A stretch of 64,000 bases of DNA from an uncultured Planctomycetaceae bacterium (lineage in GTDB: Bacteria > Planctomycetota > Planctomycetia > Gemmatales > Gemmataceae). The translations under genes were made by a program, and so were the position numbers. The stretch is taken from positions 23,062-87,061 of the forward strand of contig CALARU010000235.1 in NCBI GenBank assembly GCA_937888715.1, written 5' to 3'. The notes below the pieces were generated by a model that was given only the letters and a program-made list of their open reading frames with translations, made no database searches and was not told the origin of the DNA. The number at the start of each line of letters is the position of its first letter. The stretch's first letter is position 1. Of this stretch, positions 47,486 to 55,536 are shown piece by piece.

Positions 47486-48556
47486 ATGAGTCAGAAAAAA
47501 CTTAATGTGGTTTTGTCGCAGGCACAGGGCAAAGACCCTAATCGAAGAGCCATAGAAGAAGAAATTGCTGCAGCCTTGCTAATGGAACCAGGCATTGACC
47601 TAGGCATTGTTCCTGCGCTTTACGACTTGCATGAAGGCCATACGGGCAGGCTTTATCTTGAAGGCGTTCAAGGCGACATGGTCGTGATTTCCTGGCTTTA
47701 TCCCCGGGCAGCCTATTGGTTGTTGGATCGGGATGGCATTCAGGGAAAACTGGGCGAAACCAATATCAAGCCCGCTGACAATAACGACGACGAAGATGAG
47801 GAAGGCGAAGAAGCCAGTAAACCCAAGGGCATTGGATCTGTTAAAGTTCAGGATCGGTTTATTTTTTGCCTCGATTTGCGGGATGCCAAGGATCACCGCA
47901 CCTATGTCGAGGAAGTTCGCAGAATTCTAACCGAATGCAAGCAAAGGTGGGCTGATGCAATACCAGAATCAAAACCTGCAATGGTTCAGCTTGGAATGAA
48001 TATTTCTGCCCTCGCCTCAAATGGTACTGCCGCCTCAAATGGTACTGCATTGTTGAATGGAAATGACACCAATGGTGCCTCCTTCCTTAAAGATGAAATG
48101 CTAAAAATACCAGGCCGACGCTGGTACCCTGTGATTGATTACAGTCGTTGCACCAACTGCATGGAATGCTTGGATTTCTGCTTGTTTGGTGTGTATGGCG
48201 TAGATAGTCTCGAGCGGATTTATGTTGATAATCAAGATAGTTGCAAGAAGGGGTGTCCTGCTTGTAGTAGGGTTTGCCCAGAGCAAGCCATCATGTTTCC
48301 TGATTACAAAAGCCCTGCGATTGCAGGGGCTCCTGTGGGGGCCATTAGTGGTTTGAAGATCGATCTTACCAAGCTTTTTGGTGGCGGTGACGCTTTGGTT
48401 ATCGCTGCTAAGGAGCGAGATAAAGAGTTGCTGCGTGATGGTCGCGATGCAGTAGGATTGAGCGTTGGTATTCCCAAAAGGCAGCCTGATAAAAAAGATT
48501 CGCCAAAGGATGACCTCGATAATCTAATGGACTCTTTGGATTCCCTTGAAATTTAA
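47486..48556 (+). CDS. ferredoxin-like iron-sulfur protein
   Basis: A 356-residue protein with a ferredoxin domain at about residues 208-270: CTNCMECLDFC, then CKKGCPACSRVCP, suggesting two [4Fe-4S] clusters. The N-terminal 160 residues hold an acidic DDEDEEGEE linker, and an 18-base tandem repeat encodes SNGTA units at about residues 177-188. The C-terminus is charged. ATG at 47486 lies two bases after the lipoyl gene's stop. It probably feeds electrons to the neighbouring radical SAM enzymes; this is inferred from position. Confidence 0.82.
   Translation: MSQKKLNVVLSQAQGKDPNRRAIEEEIAAALLMEPGIDLGIVPALYDLHEGHTGRLYLEGVQGDMVVISWLYPRAAYWLLDRDGIQGKLGETNIKPADNNDDEDEEGEEASKPKGIGSVKVQDRFIFCLDLRDAKDHRTYVEEVRRILTECKQRWADAIPESKPAMVQLGMNISALASNGTAASNGTALLNGNDTNGASFLKDEMLKIPGRRWYPVIDYSRCTNCMECLDFCLFGVYGVDSLERIYVDNQDSCKKGCPACSRVCPEQAIMFPDYKSPAIAGAPVGAISGLKIDLTKLFGGGDALVIAAKERDKELLRDGRDAVGLSVGIPKRQPDKKDSPKDDLDNLMDSLDSLEI
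48014..48048 (+). repeat. 18-base tandem repeat within ferredoxin-like gene
   Basis: GCCTCAAATGGTACTGCC is repeated almost twice in tandem in frame, giving two SNGTA units in what looks like a flexible linker. It is a possible hypervariable site because slippage would add or remove whole codons. Confidence 0.75.
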
Positions 48557-48592
48557 GGCTAGGCCTTCACTGAACAATTAACTGGAAAAACC

Positions 48593-49780
48593 ATGTTACA
48601 TAAACTTGCATACAGAGCACTTACCGAATTGTCGCCCAGGCTTGCAATGAAAGCCGCTCATCTTTGGGTCTACAAAGGATTTGTTGCAGTCAGGGCATAC
48701 AAGCACCGATTGAAAAACAAGAAGTTGTACCCGCCCTTCATGTTCGTTGCCCTTACCAACACTTGCAATTTGCGTTGTCATGGATGCTGGGTTGAAAAAG
48801 AAGGAACCGCCTACCATCTTCCTGCTGAAGATCTGGATGCAATCATTCGCGTTGGGAAGAAAAACAAAGCCTATTACTATACATTGCTGGGTGGTGAGCC
48901 TTACATGTATAAGGGTATTTGGGAAGTGTTTAAGCGCCACAAGGATTGTTTTTTTCAGACGATCACCAACGGAATGCTATTTACCGAAGCCAATGTTAAT
49001 CGCCTTGCTGAAGCGGGAAATGTTACGCCCCTTATCAGCATTGATGGGATGCAGTTTCAGAATGATTTAAGGCGTGGTGAAGGGGTGTTTGATTCAGCAA
49101 TGCAAGGAATGGAGAGGCTTAAAAAGAAGGGTATTATTTTTGGTGTTGCTTGCACGATCACTGGCAAAAATATGGAGGAAGTTTTGTGCGACTCCTTCTT
49201 GCAGTTGATGATCAAGCAGGGCGCAATGTACATCTGGTATTATTTTTACAGGCCAGTAGGCGAAGATCCGCATCCTGAATACTGCCTTAGCCCAGAGCAA
49301 TTGCTGGAAGCCAGAAAGAAAATGGTGGCACTCAGGCATCATCATCCGATCATCATTATTGACAGTTATTGGACTGCATCGGGCGAAGCATTTTGCCCTG
49401 CTGCAATGGGTATGGGTTTCCATATCGGGCCCCAAGGGAGCATTGAAATTTGCCCCCCGCTTTCTTTTGCGACTAACAAAATAAGCGATAATGATTACGA
49501 CCTTTATAAAACCATCAATGAAAGCCCTTACCTTCGGGGCTTCCAGCAGTTTGTAAAGGATCGCACCAAGGGGTGTGTTATTCTTGAAAATCCGCAGGAG
49601 TTGGTTGAGTTTATCAAGGGGCATGATGCAAAAGATTACAGCACCCGTGATGCACTTAAGGAAATAGGCTGTGGCAAACCCCGCACCAGTCAGCATATGC
49701 CTGGCAAAGAAATTCCCGAATCTTACTGGGTTTATCGATTTCTAAAAGACAATGTCTTCTTCGGCATGGGGGCCATGTGA
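48593..49780 (+). CDS. radical SAM protein, second in cluster
   Basis: A 395-residue radical SAM enzyme. The cluster motif is CNLRCHGC (Cys58, 62, 65), GGEP follows, and a second Cys region (CPAAMG, then EICPP, near residues 265-285) suggests an auxiliary site of SPASM type. It resembles, but is not clearly, HpnH of hopanoid synthesis. Its stop overlaps the GTG start of the terpene cyclase-like gene by four bases (GTGA), implying coupled expression and perhaps action on the same product. The exact reaction is unknown. Confidence 0.82.
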   Translation: MLHKLAYRALTELSPRLAMKAAHLWVYKGFVAVRAYKHRLKNKKLYPPFMFVALTNTCNLRCHGCWVEKEGTAYHLPAEDLDAIIRVGKKNKAYYYTLLGGEPYMYKGIWEVFKRHKDCFFQTITNGMLFTEANVNRLAEAGNVTPLISIDGMQFQNDLRRGEGVFDSAMQGMERLKKKGIIFGVACTITGKNMEEVLCDSFLQLMIKQGAMYIWYYFYRPVGEDPHPEYCLSPEQLLEARKKMVALRHHHPIIIIDSYWTASGEAFCPAAMGMGFHIGPQGSIEICPPLSFATNKISDNDYDLYKTINESPYLRGFQQFVKDRTKGCVILENPQELVEFIKGHDAKDYSTRDALKEIGCGKPRTSQHMPGKEIPESYWVYRFLKDNVFFGMGAM

Positions 49781-51588
49781 CCTTTGATGGTATCCACAGG
49801 CCCACGCTTTCCTCAATGGGGATTGATCCCAAACGGGTTGAAAGGGCTTACCAATCGGCAAGAGAAAAGCTTTTGTCTTCAAGGCTGGCTAAAGGTTGGT
49901 GGGAAGGTGAACTTTCTAGCTCTGCGTTATCTACTGCAGTTGCAGTTGCGGCCCTTATAGCTGCTAAAGTTGATGCGCCAAAGTTTGTCGAAAATGGGCT
50001 TTCATGGCTAAAGGAGCATCAAAACTCTGATGGCGGGTGGGGCGATACCACGATCAGCTTTTCCAATATCTCCACAACTTTGCTTGTTAAATCAGCCTTT
50101 TATATTTCAGGAAGGCATCAAGAATTCGCTTCTACTCTTGAGAAAACGGATCAATGGCTTGGCTCCCGCTATGGGAATTCCGGCAAAGAACTTGCGGAAG
50201 CATTGCGCCAAAGATACGGGAAAGATCATACTTTCTCTGTTCCAATTTTGACCACATGCGCACTCGCAGGGTTGGTGGATTGGGATGAAGTTCCTGCGCT
50301 TCCTTTTGAGTTGGCTTGCCTGCCCCAAAGTTTGTACCGCTTTGTGGGTTTGCCCGTCGTAAGTTATGCCTTGCCCGCATTGATTGCCATTGGTGTTTGC
50401 ATCCACCATTGCAACCCATCTTCAATCTCTCCACTTCGGCTTCTCCGTAATATTTGCACCGGTAGGGCATTGAAAGTTCTTAAGAATATTCAGCCGGCCA
50501 ATGGTGGGTTTCTTGAAGCTACGCCCCTCACTGCTTTTGTTACTTTATCCCTCTCTGCAACAGGGCGAGAAAATCATGATGTGGTTAAAAAGGGCGTCGC
50601 GTTTCTTTTGGATTCAGTCCGATCTGATGGTAGCTGGCCAATTGATACTAATCTTGCAACTTGGGTTACTACTCTTGCTATTAACGCACTTGCCTCTGCT
50701 GATGATCTTGAAAGCCTAGGCCAAACTGATTCACTTGTGGAATGGATTAAGGGCCAACAGTACGAAACCATCCACCCATATACTGGTGCAGAGCCTGGCG
50801 GTTGGGGCTGGACTCCTTTACCAGGGTGTGTTCCTGATGCGGATGACACCCCTGGTGCATTGCTTGCTTTGACCAACCTTAAAGAAAAACCTGCAGAGTG
50901 GTTGAGGGCAGGGGTGCGATGGCTTTCAGGATTGCAAAATACTGATTCGGGTATCCCCACATTTTGTCATGGTTGGAGCAATCTCCCTTTTGATCGAAGT
51001 GGATGTGATCTTACCGCACATATGCTTAGGGCGATCGCGCCTTGGTATCCGGAAGGTGGAACCGAAAACATTGATCCTGAATTGCATTCCGTCGAGGTGG
51101 AGTTGGAAAAACTCTACGATGGCGGCTTGACTTACTTAAGGGAAAATCAGAATTCAGATGGTTCTTGGCTTCCTCTTTGGTTTGGAAACCAGCATGAAGA
51201 ATCTGAAACCAACCCGGTATATGGCACATGCAGGGTGCTTGCTGCATTCAGGGATTTAGGGCTTTGGGAAGAACTTCATGCCCGAAAAGGTGTTAGATTT
51301 CTAGAAAAGGCTCAAAATGATGACGGTGGTTGGGGCGGTGCTTATGGGTGCCCATCTTCGGTAGAAGAGAGCTCTTTAGCCTTAGAAATACTCTGGGATA
51401 TGGACTCCGACCCAAAAGTATTGGAAAAAGGCTTATTATGGTTGATTAATGCCTCGGAGAATGATCAAATATTGAAAGTAGCACCAATTGGGTTTTATTT
51501 TGCAAAACTATGGTATTTTGAAAAACTATATCCCATAATATTTGCTGTTGGTGCTTTAGGAAGAATAAGAAAAAGTATGATGGTGTAA
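49777..51588 (+). CDS. class II terpene cyclase-like protein (SHC-like)
   Basis: A 603-residue alpha/alpha-barrel protein. DADDT at residues 354-358 is the DxDD protonation motif of squalene-hopene and other class II cyclases, and QW-type repeats (QNSDGGW, QNSDGSW, QNDDGGW) stabilise the fold. It is a little shorter than hopene cyclases of about 630 residues. No squalene synthase genes are in the window, so the substrate may be another isoprenoid made by the adjacent polyprenyl synthase. GTG at 49777 is chosen because of the 4-base overlap with the radical SAM gene. Confidence 0.87.
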   Translation: MTFDGIHRPTLSSMGIDPKRVERAYQSAREKLLSSRLAKGWWEGELSSSALSTAVAVAALIAAKVDAPKFVENGLSWLKEHQNSDGGWGDTTISFSNISTTLLVKSAFYISGRHQEFASTLEKTDQWLGSRYGNSGKELAEALRQRYGKDHTFSVPILTTCALAGLVDWDEVPALPFELACLPQSLYRFVGLPVVSYALPALIAIGVCIHHCNPSSISPLRLLRNICTGRALKVLKNIQPANGGFLEATPLTAFVTLSLSATGRENHDVVKKGVAFLLDSVRSDGSWPIDTNLATWVTTLAINALASADDLESLGQTDSLVEWIKGQQYETIHPYTGAEPGGWGWTPLPGCVPDADDTPGALLALTNLKEKPAEWLRAGVRWLSGLQNTDSGIPTFCHGWSNLPFDRSGCDLTAHMLRAIAPWYPEGGTENIDPELHSVEVELEKLYDGGLTYLRENQNSDGSWLPLWFGNQHEESETNPVYGTCRVLAAFRDLGLWEELHARKGVRFLEKAQNDDGGWGGAYGCPSSVEESSLALEILWDMDSDPKVLEKGLLWLINASENDQILKVAPIGFYFAKLWYFEKLYPIIFAVGALGRIRKSMMV

Positions 51589-51634
51589 TAAACGCCATAC
51601 GATATAAATATCCCGCCTTTAGGAAGTATTAATA

Positions 51635-53434
51635 ATGTCTAGCCAGTTAGTTGAGCCTGATGTTGAACAGGTAGAAAAAAAGTCTAAGAAACCTAGTACA
51701 TCGCATCTCAAAATAGTTCCTGAAACTAGAGAACTCCGCGATAAAATTAGAGCCGAAATTGCTAAATTTGCAACTACCCTTGATCGTAAAAATACATTCA
51801 ACAGAGCCGAGCTTCAGGTGTTCTCCGAACAACTCCTGACCAGCATGGGGTTGGGATTCCAATATACCGGATTCACTTCGGTATGCATTGCCAACGAATT
51901 TTGGCGTGAACAAGTTCAAGCTACCGATTTTTCCCGAAGGCTTCTCCTCATGCCCCATTGCTTAAAGCATGCTGAGGGATGCCCTGCTGATTACGATGAA
52001 TTTGGACTCGATTGCAGAAAATGTGGCGCATGTTCTGTTGCAGATTTTAAAACCCGTGCCGAAGATCTTGGTTACAAAGTCCTTGTTTCTGAAGGCACAC
52101 CGATTGTTTTGAAAATTATTGTCAGCGGCCATGTTGATGCCATCGTTGGCGTCGCTTGTTTGAATGTGCTTGAAAAAGCGTTGGATAAAATTCTCCTTGC
52201 TGGGGTTCCTTGTGTTGCTGTTCCCCTGCTTTCAAGCAATTGTAAAAGCACTTCAGTGGATGAAGATTGGGTAATGGAGTTCATCAATTTGAAAACTCCA
52301 GCACCTGCGACCGTAACAAGGTCTTACATGCATTTGATGCGTGCTTCACATCAAATTTGCGAAGAACCTGAGTTGTCAAGGCTTTGCCCTCCTGCAAGAT
52401 CGGGAGCTAATTCAAGGGCGGAAGATCCGCTTTCTGTTCATGAAAAACTTGCCTACAATTGGCTTGGCAGAGGTGGCAAACGAAGCAGGCCTTTTATTAC
52501 TCTCGCAGTTTATGACGCACTCAAGGGCGGCGCTGGCACCTTGAATGCCGAGTCCATTAATATCTCGGATGCGGTAAAGCGCTCTGCTTTAGCAATTGAG
52601 GCTTTTCATAAAGCCTCCCTTATACATGATGACATCGAAGATGATGACAACTTCCGCTATGGCAGTGAAACCATGCATCGCCAGCAGGGCGTTCCCGTTG
52701 CGATCAATGTTGGGGATTATCTCGTTGGCCTTGGTTATCGCTTGGCTGCAAAAGATCGTGCAGAACTTGGCTCAGATGTAAGCGCAGATATTCTTTTCAA
52801 GCTTTCCGATGCACATGTTAAATTGTCTGAAGGCCAGGGGGCAGAACTTCTTTGGCGCAATGCTACTGATAAAAATATTACTCCTCTTGAAGCCTTAAGA
52901 ATTTATGCTTTGAAAACCTCTCCTGCGTTCGAGGCTGCTTTGTATGCCGGGGTCAGGCTTGCAGGGCCTGCTGAAACCTACGAAAAAATGATTGGTGAGT
53001 TTGCGAAGAACCTTGGTATAGCTTTTCAGATTCTTAATGATTTGGGCGACTTCGATACCAACTCTGAAAATAAGGTTGTTGCAGGCCAGGATGTGCTTGC
53101 TGGAAGGCCAACAGTGCTTTTGGCCATGGCTCTAGAAACCGCGACTCCAACCCAAAAAGAAGAGATTTTAGGTTTGCTTCAGCGAGCCCGAAAAGGGGAT
53201 AGCTCCTTCCAATTAGTTGAAAGAATTCACCAGCTTTATCAATTGAATGAAGTGTTCAGCAAAGGGCAAAAGCTTGTAGAAAAATTTAGAGCTCGTGCAG
53301 AAGCGATTGCGGATGAAGTTGACTCCGAAGATTTTCGCAGGTTGCTTTATTTCCTTGTCGATTCAGTCCTCGAGAAATTCGAGGCCCCACAACAGACAGA
53401 GCCTTTATCATTAATTCAGCTAGGTAAAGTATGA
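51635..53434 (+). CDS. DUF116-polyprenyl synthase fusion
   Basis: A 599-residue fusion. Residues 20-240 are DUF116-like: LLMPHCLKHAEGCP, then GLDCRKCGACSV and AEDLGYKVLVSEG, with Cys residues that could bind a metal or cluster. Residues 260-590 are a trans-polyprenyl synthase: GGKRSRP, HDDIEDDD at about 331 (DDxxD), QGVPVAINVGDYL, and a second motif NDLGD at 468 where the first Asp is Asn. It would condense isoprenyl diphosphates; product length is not readable. It ends four bases inside the next gene (ATGA). AGGAAG precedes the ATG. Confidence 0.87.
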   Translation: MSSQLVEPDVEQVEKKSKKPSTSHLKIVPETRELRDKIRAEIAKFATTLDRKNTFNRAELQVFSEQLLTSMGLGFQYTGFTSVCIANEFWREQVQATDFSRRLLLMPHCLKHAEGCPADYDEFGLDCRKCGACSVADFKTRAEDLGYKVLVSEGTPIVLKIIVSGHVDAIVGVACLNVLEKALDKILLAGVPCVAVPLLSSNCKSTSVDEDWVMEFINLKTPAPATVTRSYMHLMRASHQICEEPELSRLCPPARSGANSRAEDPLSVHEKLAYNWLGRGGKRSRPFITLAVYDALKGGAGTLNAESINISDAVKRSALAIEAFHKASLIHDDIEDDDNFRYGSETMHRQQGVPVAINVGDYLVGLGYRLAAKDRAELGSDVSADILFKLSDAHVKLSEGQGAELLWRNATDKNITPLEALRIYALKTSPAFEAALYAGVRLAGPAETYEKMIGEFAKNLGIAFQILNDLGDFDTNSENKVVAGQDVLAGRPTVLLAMALETATPTQKEEILGLLQRARKGDSSFQLVERIHQLYQLNEVFSKGQKLVEKFRARAEAIADEVDSEDFRRLLYFLVDSVLEKFEAPQQTEPLSLIQLGKV

Positions 53435-53976
53435 CCCGTTTGCCTGATGATAGTCTTGCTGTTCTTGCTGGTTTATTTAAGGAGTTTCCTAGTGAACCCT
53501 TTCCCATCGTTCACTTGATTAATTCTTCTGATATTCCAGATGCTTATAGATCTTTATTGGATCATGAGCATCATATGACCGTTACAATGGAGTCGCATTT
53601 TGCTGAACCGGTAAGGGTGAGGGTTCTTTCAGAGATAAGCCAAAACGGTTGTTATTCGCGTATTCTAAATCTAATTGGTGAGAAAACAGGTAAGATTGTT
53701 TTGTTTGGCCTGATGAGGGTTAGGATGGATTTTCTCCCAATTCAGGCACAGGGCGAGATTCTTGCAAGAAAAGAGCCTTTGGGTAGAATTCTCATTCGCA
53801 ACGAAATCATGCGAAAAATAGAGTTGATCAAACTTCTGAAAATTGATGGTTTCCCAGCAAGAGAACATTGGTTTCAATCTAATGATCAAAAGCCCTATTA
53901 TGGTCGAGTCGCCTTGATTCATTGTCAGGGTTTGCCCGCAATTGAACTGTTCGAAGTGGTATCTCCCGACGTTTGA
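53431..53976 (+). CDS. chorismate lyase-like protein
   Basis: A 181-residue protein that resembles the UbiC/DUF98-like chorismate lyase fold: RVRMDFLPIQAQGEILARKEPLGRIL is close in layout to the same region of such enzymes. True UbiC converts chorismate to 4-hydroxybenzoate and pyruvate. I cannot confirm the catalytic Arg and Glu, so enzymatic activity is tentative. The ATG overlaps the stop of the fusion gene. If active, it would supply an aromatic unit to the cluster. Confidence 0.55.
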   Translation: MTRLPDDSLAVLAGLFKEFPSEPFPIVHLINSSDIPDAYRSLLDHEHHMTVTMESHFAEPVRVRVLSEISQNGCYSRILNLIGEKTGKIVLFGLMRVRMDFLPIQAQGEILARKEPLGRILIRNEIMRKIELIKLLKIDGFPAREHWFQSNDQKPYYGRVALIHCQGLPAIELFEVVSPDV

Positions 53977-54075
53977 ATTTCACTTTTCAATTTATCTTGC
54001 AACCCTAACCCCAGTTCTTTTGGGTGATTTTTAGGTGTAAGTTGCCTCTGCATATAGCTTTAAGTCGTAGTGCCA

Positions 54076-54093
54076 CTTTTTCGTGCGAAAAAG
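54076..54093 (+). other. 18-base inverted repeat in the intergenic gap
   Basis: CTTTTTCG and CGAAAAAG are separated by TG, in the 217-base gap between the chorismate lyase-like and flavin oxidoreductase genes. The right side is not U-rich, so it may be a weak hairpin or an operator. Confidence 0.3.
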
Positions 54094-54139
54094 GTTAAAG
54101 GGGTGGTAATTCCTGAAAAAAGAGGCTAAAATATGATAG

Positions 54140-54156
54140 TTGTTTGAACAATTGTT
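54140..54156 (+). promoter_or_regulatory. overlapping palindromes before the flavin oxidoreductase
   Basis: TTGTT and AACAA pair across TG, and AACAATTGTT follows as a further palindrome. They lie about 40-50 bases upstream of the 54194 start in an AT-rich stretch suited to a promoter. A regulator-binding role is only possible. Confidence 0.3.
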
Positions 54157-54193
54157 TCGTTTAAGTCGATATTTATACCAAGGGGTATTTAAC

Positions 54194-55444
54194 ATGATTA
54201 TGAAAAACGATCTCGGCCTTGATGTGATTGTAATTGGTGGCGGGCCCGCAGGTTCTTCCACTGCTACTATACTTGCGCAGCACGGCTTGAAAGTTAGACT
54301 GTTCGAACGCGAAAAAGGGGCTCGCTTTCATATTGGCGAATCGCTCATGCCCGATACCTACTGGACTTTAAGGCGGATGGGTGTCATTGAAAAAATCAAA
54401 GCGAGTGCTTTTACAAAAAAATATAGCGTCCAATTTGTTACCGATACAGGTAAAGAATCTCAACCTTTCTACTTTTTTGAAAACAATCCCCACGAATGCG
54501 CACAAACCTGGCAAGTCGTTCGTAGCGAATTCGACAAAATGCTTCTCGATAATGCTTCCGATCTTGGAGTGGATGTTTACTATGGTTGCAGGGTTCTTGA
54601 TGCGATTTTTGAAGGTACCCGCTGCGTAGGTGTAAAAGTTCAAAACCCCGATGGTTCAATTGAAGAAGTTCACGCTAAAGTTGTTGTCGATGCCAGTGGT
54701 CAAAGCCTTGTTATTGGTAATCGCCTTAAGATAAAAGAAACCGATCCTCTTCTTAAGAAAGCATCCGTTTGGGCTTATTTTGAAGGAGCTTCCAGAGAGG
54801 CTGGCCTTGATGAGGGCGCTACACTTGTTTTGCAAACTGAGGGAAAAAAAGGCTGGTTCTGGTATATTCCACTTCATAACAACATCGTTAGTGTAGGTGT
54901 GGTTTCTTCTATCGATGATATGTTTGCTGATAAACTTTCCCATGAAGAGATATTTAACCGTGAGCTGGATCGCTGCCCCGCTGCAAAACGCAGAGTTGCT
55001 CCAGGCAAAAGAGTTGGTGGATTCATGAGTACCAAAGATTTTTCCTACCGCTGTTCCCAAGTTGCAGGTGATGGCTGGGTATTAGTAGGCGACGCATTTG
55101 GCTTCCTCGATCCGATTTATTCCTCGGGGGTATTTCTGGCTCTTAAATCTGGCGAAATGGCTGCAGATGCCATCGCTGAGGCCATATTGAAAAACGATTT
55201 ATCCGCCAGCCAGTTAGGCAATTGGGGGCCAAAGTTTATTCAAGGTATGGAGCGCATGAAAAGGCTTGTTTATGCCTTTTATGAAGGCTTCTCCTTCGGG
55301 TCATTTATTCGTCAAAACCCTGACATGAAGCGTCATGTTATTGACCTCCTGGTTGGCGATGTTTTTAAAGATAGCGTTGATGCTGTGGTCAATCCCATGG
55401 ACTTGATGCGCGAAGAAATGCGGGCCATGGCAAAGCCAATGTAA
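54194..55444 (+). CDS. FAD oxidoreductase, geranylgeranyl reductase/halogenase type
   Basis: A 416-residue flavoprotein. DVIVIGGGPAGSSTATILA binds FAD at the N-terminus; GESLMPDTYW and GWFWYIP resemble the GESLxP and WxWxIP signatures of flavin-dependent halogenases and related geranylgeranyl reductases; GDAFGFLDPIYSSGVFLA is the second FAD motif. It could saturate isoprenoid double bonds, hydroxylate, or halogenate. Sequence alone does not decide. ATG at 54194 has AGGGG eight bases upstream. It begins a second block of genes after a 217-base gap. Confidence 0.83.
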   Translation: MIMKNDLGLDVIVIGGGPAGSSTATILAQHGLKVRLFEREKGARFHIGESLMPDTYWTLRRMGVIEKIKASAFTKKYSVQFVTDTGKESQPFYFFENNPHECAQTWQVVRSEFDKMLLDNASDLGVDVYYGCRVLDAIFEGTRCVGVKVQNPDGSIEEVHAKVVVDASGQSLVIGNRLKIKETDPLLKKASVWAYFEGASREAGLDEGATLVLQTEGKKGWFWYIPLHNNIVSVGVVSSIDDMFADKLSHEEIFNRELDRCPAAKRRVAPGKRVGGFMSTKDFSYRCSQVAGDGWVLVGDAFGFLDPIYSSGVFLALKSGEMAADAIAEAILKNDLSASQLGNWGPKFIQGMERMKRLVYAFYEGFSFGSFIRQNPDMKRHVIDLLVGDVFKDSVDAVVNPMDLMREEMRAMAKPM

Positions 55445-55536
55445 TAAAAGTTCTTCAGACACACCTTGCTAGCATCTCTATAAAGATGGTAAGGATTTAT
55501 CTTACCCTCCACCCACCTCTTCTATACGAGGCAGAT

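Noticed and set aside
49777..51588. Naming the cyclase shc / squalene-hopene cyclase
   Set aside because: DxDD and QW motifs are present but no squalene genes are nearby and the length is short, so the substrate cannot be named.
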